Source: an uncultured Verrucomicrobiota bacterium | Lineage (GTDB): Bacteria > Verrucomicrobiota > Kiritimatiellia > RFP12 > UBA1067 | Direction: 5' to 3' | Assembly: GCA_945613785.1 (NCBI GenBank) | Contig: CALZAJ010000125.1 | Coordinates: forward strand, 1 to 5,178 | DNA length: 5,178 bases | Part shown: positions 1-5,178 of the stretch, in pieces | How positions within the stretch are numbered: position 1 is the first letter of the stretch | How the letters are laid out: each line of letters starts with the position of its first letter | Notes under the pieces: generated by a model | What the model saw: the letters and a program-made list of their open reading frames with translations, nothing else | Told to the model about the DNA's origin: nothing | Database searches by the model: none | Made by a program: the position numbers and the translations under genes

Positions 1-538
1 CCTTGAGTCCGTCACCGACCAAGAAGCCCGCACCGGTATCGGCCGGCGCATTCTCGGTCAGGATGTCCGAACCCGTCAGACGCGTCACGACGCCGACGTG
101 GCCCGGCTTGATCGTGATGTCGTCATAGAGCTTCACGTCATAGGCATACGGATTGATGCGGTGACGGCCCGTGCCAAGGACCTCGCGCACGATGCCCTTG
201 TAGGTGTCATCACGCGCGATGATCTCACCCGCGGGAAGCTCCTTGCCGAACTTGCGCACCAGCACGCCGAACTTGCCAGCCGGCACGTCAAAGGCCTTGA
301 AATACGTCCACTCCCACGTCCAAGGATTGCGGAAATAACGGCCTTCCGGCAAAACCTCGGCCTGAATGCCCTTGAACTCGGGCCCCGGCGCCAGAATCGC
401 TTCGGCCGGAAGGTTCCGGCCCGTCTTTTTCATGAGAACCGCGATCTCACCGTTCTCCAGCTCGATGCGCCATCCGTACCAGATCCAACCAGCCAGCACA
501 AGGGCCAGGACCGGCAGGACGCCAAGGGCTCGATTCAT
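1..538 (-). CDS. Membrane-anchored SPFH/band 7-like protein with tandem repeats; 3' end beyond window
   Basis: The frame starts at ATG 538 and is open to the left edge (179 residues). A strong AAGG-type ribosome site six bases upstream fixes the start. Residues 5-20 (LGVLPVLALVLAGWIW) form one N-terminal membrane helix without a lipobox cysteine, and the rest should lie outside the cytoplasm. Residues 30-87 and 88-145 are two gapless copies of a 58-residue unit, about 20 identities, each with a GxxxVLxxKxG opening, then LPA, a KGI segment and EVLxxGRxxxNP. A third copy starts at 146 (GHVGVVTRLTG) and leaves the window at its KG pair. The phrases IKPGHVGVVTRLTG and GRHRINPYAYDVKLY recall the segments leading into SPFH/band 7 (prohibitin/flotillin-like) domains, which form membrane-associated oligomers. 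The SPFH domain itself is not visible, so this label is an inference. The gene follows pyrF by 38 bases in the same direction and is probably cotranscribed. Confidence 0.8.
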   Translation of the reverse strand, partial: MNRALGVLPVLALVLAGWIWYGWRIELENGEIAVLMKKTGRNLPAEAILAPGPEFKGIQAEVLPEGRYFRNPWTWEWTYFKAFDVPAGKFGVLVRKFGKELPAGEIIARDDTYKGIVREVLGTGRHRINPYAYDVKLYDDITIKPGHVGVVTRLTGSDILTENAPADTGAGFLVGDGLK

Positions 539-543
539 ATGTC

Positions 544-554
544 ACCTTCCTTCC
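544..554 (-). promoter_or_regulatory. Ribosome binding site of the SPFH-like gene
   Basis: The minus strand reads GGAAGGAAGGT, close to the consensus AAGGAGGT, with the AAGG core six bases before the ATG at 538. It decides the start of a gene that is only partly in the window. It is the strongest such site seen here. Confidence 0.8.
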
Positions 555-576
555 GCCAACGACCATCCACCTGCTT

Positions 577-1272
577 TCAGCTTCCCATCTCAGCGAGAAT
601 CTGGCGCGCCGCGGCAACCGGATCCTCTGCGGCGAGAATCGGACGACCGACGACGAGGTGCGTCGCACCGTCGCGGACCGCATCGGCCGGGGTCGCGACA
701 CGCTTCTGGTCGCCGACCGCCGCACCCGCGGGACGGACGCCGGGCGTGATGAAGAGCGTGCCCGCCTTGAGCGCCTTGGAAAGCGCGCCGACCTCCTTGG
801 GCGAGCAGACGAGGCCGTGCGCACCGTTCTCGGTCGCGAACTTCGCCATTGCCATCACCTGCTCGGCCGGCGTGCGGCCGACGATGCCGACGTCTGCGAG
901 GTCCGTCTGGTCAAGCGACGTGAGCACCGTGACCGCGAGGATCTTCGGGCCGTTCGGACCGAACTCGTCCGCCGCCATGCGGGCGGACTGAATCATCGCC
1001 TTCGCACCGACGGAATGGATCGTCATGAGATCGACGCCGAGCTTGCCGCCCGAACGGATCGCACGTTCGACCGTGCGCGGAATGTCGTGGAACTTGAGGT
1101 CGAGGAAGACCTTCTTGCCGAGATCCTTCACCGCCTTGACGACGTCCGGACCCTCAGCCGTGAACAGCTCCAGGCCAATCTTATAGAAACCGACGGGGTC
1201 GCCAATCGCCTTGACCTTCTCCACCGCCTCTTCACGAGTCTGAACATCCAACGCAACAATCAATTCCGCCAT
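577..1272 (-). CDS. pyrF: Orotidine 5'-phosphate decarboxylase
   Basis: Cytoplasmic enzyme of the last step of de novo UMP synthesis, converting orotidine 5'-phosphate to UMP and CO2. The 231-residue product has the length of a group I bacterial PyrF and a complete TIM-barrel motif set: IVALDV with Asp9, YKIGLEL with Lys31, and the catalytic DLKFHD block with Asp58, Lys60 and Asp63. TVLTS (115-119), TPGVRP (176-181) and VVGRPI (207-212) form the rest of the active site and phosphate grip. The start was set at ATG 1272 because AAGGAG lies ten bases upstream and the protein then begins MAELIVALDV, as in homologues. An in-frame GTG at 1314 overlaps the pbpC stop and would add 14 residues with no family support (NIFYNFHKRRLFA), so it is rejected. 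The gene probably shares the pbpC transcript, but an AT-rich leader with a TATAAT may add a promoter of its own. Confidence 0.98.
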   Translation of the reverse strand: MAELIVALDVQTREEAVEKVKAIGDPVGFYKIGLELFTAEGPDVVKAVKDLGKKVFLDLKFHDIPRTVERAIRSGGKLGVDLMTIHSVGAKAMIQSARMAADEFGPNGPKILAVTVLTSLDQTDLADVGIVGRTPAEQVMAMAKFATENGAHGLVCSPKEVGALSKALKAGTLFITPGVRPAGAAVGDQKRVATPADAVRDGATHLVVGRPILAAEDPVAAARQILAEMGS

Positions 1273-1282
1273 GGCAAATAAT

Positions 1283-1288
1283 CTCCTT
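1283..1288 (-). promoter_or_regulatory. Ribosome binding site of pyrF
   Basis: The minus strand reads AAGGAG ten bases before the ATG at 1272. The site lies inside the reading frame that would start at GTG 1314. It therefore favours the shorter, 231-residue PyrF. Confidence 0.8.
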
Positions 1289-1296
1289 TTGTGGAA

Positions 1297-1302
1297 ATTA
1301 TA
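1297..1302 (-). promoter_or_regulatory. Possible -10 box in the pbpC-pyrF gap
   Basis: The minus strand reads a perfect TATAAT inside a short AT-rich pocket (about 1277-1310) that stands out from the GC-rich surroundings. Transcription from it would start near 1290, just ahead of the pyrF ribosome site. No good -35 hexamer is found: at 17 bases spacing the sequence is GTCAAG, and CTGTCA (4 of 6 matches) needs a 19-base spacer. It may be chance AT-richness, or a secondary promoter that keeps pyrF expressed independently of the genes upstream. Confidence 0.3.
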
Positions 1303-1310
1303 GAAAATAT

Positions 1311-3419
1311 TCACTCGGCCTTGACAGTAAAGGTCACCTCGGACACTTCGCCGTCCGCCGTCGAACAGACGACCGAGTGCTTGCCTTCGCCCAAATCAAG
1401 AACGAAAGGATCGAGTCCTGTGGTCTCCGCCACGGCCGCGCCGTCCACGAACCACCACAGCCGACTGGATGACGAATTGCCAATCACCTGACAGACGACC
1501 TTCTGCTGAGGAACGCCCGGAACCAGACAGAACTCGGCTCCATTCTCGGGCCTGGCAATCGTCAGTTTCGGTGACGGAGGAGGAACCGTCGGCCGCGCCG
1601 CCTGTTCAGCCCGCATGCGCGCCACCCCCACGGGTTCGACGAACCAAGGTCCGTCGTTCTGGGGGTACAAGGTCCGCGCGATCTTCCAGGCCTCAGGCGC
1701 TGCAGCCCGCGCACCGACGACCGAGGCATCCCCGAAGCCCGACTTGTGTCCGCACCACACGCCCACCACGTACTCCGGATTCCACAGCACCGTCCAAGCA
1801 TCACGAAACGCCGAGCTCGTTCCCGTCTTCCAGGCGAAACGCGAGGACGCAACATCCGCCACGTGCCCCAACGCGGCCGTGCCACGTTCGACTCCCGACA
1901 GCATGTCCGTGACGAGATACGAGGAGGCCGGCGACAGCTCCTGCGACACATTCCCCGTCCCGATCGCCACGGCCAACCGCCGATAGACACCGACCAGCTC
2001 CACCAGCGTCACGTCGCAGTTGCCAATCGCCAGGCCGAGTCCGTACCGATCGTAGGGCGGCACAACGTGACTGCAGCCGAGCGCCCGAAGCTTCGTCGCG
2101 AACCGTTCCACGCCCACGCGCTGCGCCAGCTCGATGAACGGAAGATTGAGGGAAAGGACAAGCGCGTCCCGCAACGAGACCTGTCCGCGGTACTTGCCGT
2201 CAAAGTTCGCCGGCGTATAACCGTTGAACACTCGCGGCAGATCCGCCAGCTGCTCATCCTCGCGGACGAGTCCGAGATCCAGCGCCTGCGCCGTCAGGAT
2301 CGGCTTCAGCGTCGAACCGGCGGGACGCGGAGCCAGCGCCGTGTTGACCTGCCCCGCATTGGCATCGAAATAGTCGCCGCTGCAGGCAAGGGCAATGACA
2401 TCGCCCGTCGACACCTTCATCACCACCGCCGCCACGGAATAGCCGCCGGCCTGCGCCGCCGCATTCACGGTGTCTTCGCACAGACGCTGCACGTCGGCGT
2501 CCAGCGGCGTCACGAAGTCCCCGCTCTTGCGCTGGGCGGCCCGGTCACGCCCCAGGACCTCGCGGAGATAGTAGTCGCAGTAATAGGGCGTCTTGAAAGG
2601 ACGCGGCGCACGACAGACGACGGGACGGACGCTCCGTGCGCCTTCCACCTGATCCTCCGTCACAGACCCGAGCTTGAGCATGCGCGACAGCACGTAATCG
2701 CGCCGCTTGAACGCGCTGTCATAGCCACGGTCCGGACGGAACCGCGACGGCGCCTGGACCATGCCGGCCAGCATCGCCGCCTCGCCGAGCCCGAGTTCCT
2801 TCGCCCCCTTCCCGAACCAGCCGTTCGCCGCGGCCTCGATGCCGATGAAGTTCGAGCCGAACGGCGCGCGGTTGAGATACTGCGAAAGAATCCAGAGCTT
2901 GTCCCGCTTGCGCTCCATCTTCATCGCCTGAAACGCTTCAATCCACTTCTGTCCGTAGCCCTTGCGGTGCGGACGGATCAAGCGCACCGCTTGCATGGTG
3001 ATCGTGGAGGCGCCTGAAACGCGGCGCCGATAAAAGACGTTCTGGGCCAGGGCCCTCACCATCGAGAGCGGACGTACCCCGCAGTGCTCCCAGAACGTTC
3101 CGTCCTCGCTCGCGACCAGCGCCTTGACAATCCAGTCATCGGGCGAGGCCTGATAATAGGGACGGCAATCGACGTCCCCCGGACCCAACGAGACGCGCAG
3201 GACCTCCCCTGCAGCATCGCGCAACACGACGCCGCCCGGGTAGTCTTCCGAGCCCTCCTCGGACCAGTCAATCGCGAACCACGAGACGGCCAGCGCCAGT
3301 ACGAGCACGCAGCTGAGGCATATACATGGCCTCAGCAGCCACCTGAGGCAGCGCGAACGAACCGGACGAGACGACGCGGATGGGGTAGCAGAACTTGACT
3401 TCACCGTTCTTGTCGACAT
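1311..3419 (-). CDS. pbpC: Penicillin-binding protein 1C (bifunctional transglycosylase/transpeptidase)
   Basis: Class A penicillin-binding protein that polymerises lipid II glycan chains and carries a DD-transpeptidase domain on the periplasmic face of the inner membrane. Numbering is from the ATG at 3419 (702 residues). A basic, Ser-rich tail precedes a membrane helix at about 27-50. The GT51 domain shows SEDGTFWEH (catalytic Glu105), GASTITMQ (136-143), a motif III KWIE (Glu161) and YLNRAPFG. The transpeptidase domain shows STLK (Ser369 and Lys372), SLN (423-425) and KTG (531-533). A BiPBP_C domain, typical of PBP1C, fills about 618-702 (LWWFVDG). All catalytic residues are present and the length is slightly below E. 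coli PBP1C. The start is uncertain: no good Shine-Dalgarno precedes ATG 3419, TTG 3440 lies directly after a stop, and GTG at 3404 or 3308 is possible, although 3308 would cut into the membrane helix. With ATG 3419 the gene overlaps the macroglobulin gene by 152 bases, which suggests translational coupling. It ends 38 bases before pyrF. Confidence 0.96.
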   Translation of the reverse strand: MSTRTVKSSSATPSASSRPVRSRCLRWLLRPCICLSCVLVLALAVSWFAIDWSEEGSEDYPGGVVLRDAAGEVLRVSLGPGDVDCRPYYQASPDDWIVKALVASEDGTFWEHCGVRPLSMVRALAQNVFYRRRVSGASTITMQAVRLIRPHRKGYGQKWIEAFQAMKMERKRDKLWILSQYLNRAPFGSNFIGIEAAANGWFGKGAKELGLGEAAMLAGMVQAPSRFRPDRGYDSAFKRRDYVLSRMLKLGSVTEDQVEGARSVRPVVCRAPRPFKTPYYCDYYLREVLGRDRAAQRKSGDFVTPLDADVQRLCEDTVNAAAQAGGYSVAAVVMKVSTGDVIALACSGDYFDANAGQVNTALAPRPAGSTLKPILTAQALDLGLVREDEQLADLPRVFNGYTPANFDGKYRGQVSLRDALVLSLNLPFIELAQRVGVERFATKLRALGCSHVVPPYDRYGLGLAIGNCDVTLVELVGVYRRLAVAIGTGNVSQELSPASSYLVTDMLSGVERGTAALGHVADVASSRFAWKTGTSSAFRDAWTVLWNPEYVVGVWCGHKSGFGDASVVGARAAAPEAWKIARTLYPQNDGPWFVEPVGVARMRAEQAARPTVPPPSPKLTIARPENGAEFCLVPGVPQQKVVCQVIGNSSSSRLWWFVDGAAVAETTGLDPFVLDLGEGKHSVVCSTADGEVSEVTFTVKAE

Positions 3420-5178
3420 GGAACTGTTTGGAGAATACAATCATTCTATCATCCCGAGCGTCAGACCTCAAGACCCAATCATGCATCCCCGTGTGGAAGA
3501 AAGGATAGAGGGACGCGTCGATCGGCGAATGGACCGGCTCGAAGGCGCCTGCGAAGAGATCCTCAATCACGAGATCTGCGAGATTGCGCTCTTCCGTACT
3601 GCGCACCGTCAGTTCCACGACGAGCAGATCGCCGCGGACGAGCTTCGTCAGGTCAGCCGGCGCGCCCTCAGCGGTGAGATAGCGACGTTCGACCGAAAGC
3701 TGACTCTGTTCATCCACCGCCGTCTCCTGATCCGGCAGCTCAAGCTTACGCCAGCAGAGGAACTTCGTCTCGCCGTCCTGCGGCGAATGATGCGCGTAAT
3801 AGGCGCCGAGGGCAAGCAGCGCATGCGCGTTCTCTTCGGTCGTCCCCCAGGCCAGACGCGCCTTGTCGCGATGCGAAAGAAGGTAGGTTACGAGTCCCGG
3901 AATGCGCGCATCGAACGGATCGAGATCGAGCAGCGCCAGCATCAGGAATGACGCTTCCTTGACGGAAGACGGCGTCTCCGCATTCGCCAGCAGCTCACCG
4001 GCCCGACGGCGGTCACCGATTCGGGCAAACGCCCGCGCCACCCGCGCACGGGACAGCAGGTCCAGGCTCGCACGGTTGTCGTAGAGACGGAACATCCGAT
4101 CACGGTCGGGGACACCCGCCAGGGCCAGCGTGTGGCAAGCATAAGCCGACTCACGGGCACACAGACTGTGCGCCCAGCGGCCGAGGAACTCCATCACATT
4201 CCGCTTCGCTTTCGCCGGAGCCGCAAAACCGTTCTTCTCGGCCTCGACAAGGAAGTGCGCGGCATAGAGCGAGACCTCACGGTCCCACGGCGCATAATTG
4301 ACGTCCGGCCACATGACGAAGTCCCTCTCTCGGACCATCGACGCCACGCGGGCAATGCCAGCGGAGACGTACTCCGCGCGGTTCGACGCGGCGGCCGAGG
4401 ACTGGGTCGCGAGGATGCCGCCCGCGGTGACCAACGGGAAGATGCGGGATGTGGTCTGCTCGAGACAGCCGTGCGGATAGTCCGCGAGCCACGCCAACGC
4501 GCTGCGGAGTTCCGCCAGCGGCGAGTCGACGAGCGTAGCAGTCACACGGCAGAAAGCGGACGTCGGACCGGGGTTCCAGACCTCGCCGGGCTTCAGAGCG
4601 ACGACACCCGCCGTCTCGCGCCACGGCACGGCCGGACGCACCGGCAGCTCGATCGTCTCCTCATGGACCTCATCAAAGCCCTTGGCGCAATAGGCGATCT
4701 TCATCTCGCCCGGCAGTTTCGGCGCCGTCAGCGTCCGACGGATCACCGTTCCCTCGCCGTCCGCGAGACGGACCGTCCCTGCCTGTCCGTCGATCACGTA
4801 TTCGACCTCGCCGTCCGCACCACTGCGATTCGTCAACGGCAACGAGACTTCGAAGCTGTCGCCCGGCGCCACGAAACGCGGCGCATCGGGCTGAGAAATC
4901 AGCTTTGGCGAGATCTTTTTCTGAAGCTTCTCCGAACCCGTGGCGCCCGCCGAGCAGGCCACGACCGTGACACGGACCTCACCGACGAACTCGGGAAGAT
5001 CGAACGTGACGCGGCCCTTGCCGTCCGTCACCGGCACACGCGACTCATAACGACTGAGCGGCTTGAACCGACGCGTCGCGACGGGACTGACACGTCCCAG
5101 CAGCTCTTCGCCTGCGCCACCGCCGGTCTTGACTCCGCCGACCTTCAGCACGTCCTCGCCGAGCACCGGCAGGATGCG
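3268..5178 (-). CDS. Bacterial alpha-2-macroglobulin (YfhM-type protease trap), C-terminal part; 5' end beyond window
   Basis: The frame is open from the right edge to a TGA at 3268 and gives 636 residues, the C-terminal part of a family whose members usually exceed 1,500 residues. The start, signal peptide and bait region are therefore not visible. The decisive motif is the thioester site CLEQ within YPHGCLEQTTSRIFP (visible Cys238 to Gln241, bases 4456-4467), at the head of the helical thioester domain. Before it lies the conserved macroglobulin segment around LPEFVGEVRV and PRFVAPGD. The end, AEAMYMPQLRART, matches the usual C-terminus of bacterial homologues. Known for the family: a periplasmic, usually lipid-anchored protein that traps attacking proteases covalently through its Cys-Gln thioester. 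The pbpC gene follows directly, as with yfhM and pbpC in E. coli, which supports the call. Besides the thioester cysteine the visible part has several others, so disulfides are possible. The family call is very secure; the full length is unknown. Confidence 0.95.
   Translation of the reverse strand, partial: RILPVLGEDVLKVGGVKTGGGAGEELLGRVSPVATRRFKPLSRYESRVPVTDGKGRVTFDLPEFVGEVRVTVVACSAGATGSEKLQKKISPKLISQPDAPRFVAPGDSFEVSLPLTNRSGADGEVEYVIDGQAGTVRLADGEGTVIRRTLTAPKLPGEMKIAYCAKGFDEVHEETIELPVRPAVPWRETAGVVALKPGEVWNPGPTSAFCRVTATLVDSPLAELRSALAWLADYPHGCLEQTTSRIFPLVTAGGILATQSSAAASNRAEYVSAGIARVASMVRERDFVMWPDVNYAPWDREVSLYAAHFLVEAEKNGFAAPAKAKRNVMEFLGRWAHSLCARESAYACHTLALAGVPDRDRMFRLYDNRASLDLLSRARVARAFARIGDRRRAGELLANAETPSSVKEASFLMLALLDLDPFDARIPGLVTYLLSHRDKARLAWGTTEENAHALLALGAYYAHHSPQDGETKFLCWRKLELPDQETAVDEQSQLSVERRYLTAEGAPADLTKLVRGDLLVVELTVRSTEERNLADLVIEDLFAGAFEPVHSPIDASLYPFFHTGMHDWVLRSDARDDRMIVFSKQFHVDKNGEVKFCYPIRVVSSGSFALPQVAAEAMYMPQLRARTGAGRLVVRD
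3312..3350 (-). repeat. Inverted and direct repeats inside the macroglobulin/pbpC overlap
   Basis: On the transcript an 8-base stem GCTGAGGC/GCCTCAGC (arms 3329-3336 and 3312-3319) encloses a 9-base loop. A further copy of TGCCTCAG at 3343-3350 could pair with the same middle arm, so two hairpins would exclude each other. The element is coding in two frames: it encodes the conserved macroglobulin C-terminus and the start of the PBP1C membrane helix. No run of U follows, so it is not an intrinsic terminator. A role in coupling translation is only a guess. Confidence 0.4.

Noticed and set aside
98..991. Open frame of 297 codons on the plus strand across the SPFH-like gene and pyrF
   Set aside because: It is antisense to two well-supported genes, spans their junction, and has a low-complexity Ala/Arg/Ser-rich product.
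1273..1314. GTG start for pyrF overlapping the pbpC stop (GTGA)
   Set aside because: The 14 extra residues do not match the family, and the AAGGAG site lies downstream of this codon, placed for ATG 1272.
1321..1326. TTGACA on the plus strand, resembling a -35 box
   Set aside because: It lies inside the pbpC 3' end with no -10 at a suitable distance, and no plus-strand gene follows.
1746..3017. Open frame of 423 codons on the plus strand, antisense to pbpC
   Set aside because: Its product is Arg/His-rich with no recognisable domain, as expected for the complement of a GC-rich gene. The minus-strand frame has all PBP1C motifs.
3268..3440. Frameshift or fusion of the macroglobulin and pbpC genes
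   Set aside because: The macroglobulin ends with its normal C-terminal motif and PBP1C has its own membrane helix, so two separate proteins explain the overlap without a sequence error.
3418..3951. Plus-strand frame of 177 codons within the macroglobulin gene
   Set aside because: Arg-rich shadow of the conserved macroglobulin frame, with no ribosome site or family resemblance.

Overview
The window comes from a GC-rich bacterial chromosome, and all four genes lie on the minus strand, so transcription runs from the right edge to the left. A thioester alpha-2-macroglobulin next to penicillin-binding protein 1C points to a Gram-negative (diderm) cell with a periplasm. The SPFH-like protein at the left edge recalls proteins of the Planctomycetes/Verrucomicrobia/Lentisphaerae/Kiritimatiellae group. 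That placement is only an impression, because no marker gene settles it.

Layout in transcription order. (1) 5178-3268 is the C-terminal 636 residues of a bacterial alpha-2-macroglobulin with an intact CLEQ thioester motif; its N-terminus lies beyond the right edge. (2) 3419-1311 is a complete pbpC-type bifunctional peptidoglycan synthase (PBP1C) with GT51 transglycosylase, transpeptidase and C-terminal BiPBP_C domains. Its N-terminal tail and membrane anchor are read from the last ~150 bases of the macroglobulin gene in another frame. (3) 1272-577 is pyrF, orotidine 5'-phosphate decarboxylase, complete, with its own AAGGAG site and a possible -10 box. (4) 538-1 is the first 179 residues of a membrane-anchored protein, probably of the SPFH/band 7 type, cut by the left edge. 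It carries a gapless 58-residue tandem repeat and the beginning of a third copy.

The genes are packed tightly: one ~150-base overlap and two gaps of 38 bases. No RNA gene, mobile element, CRISPR array or convincing terminator is visible. The macroglobulin and PBP1C form a known pair in which the first is thought to trap proteases that breach the outer membrane and the second to make or repair peptidoglycan. pyrF is a housekeeping pyrimidine gene that seems to be appended to this unit. No new system is evident. The points most worth a second look are the overprinted PBP1C membrane anchor and the repeat architecture of the SPFH-like protein.
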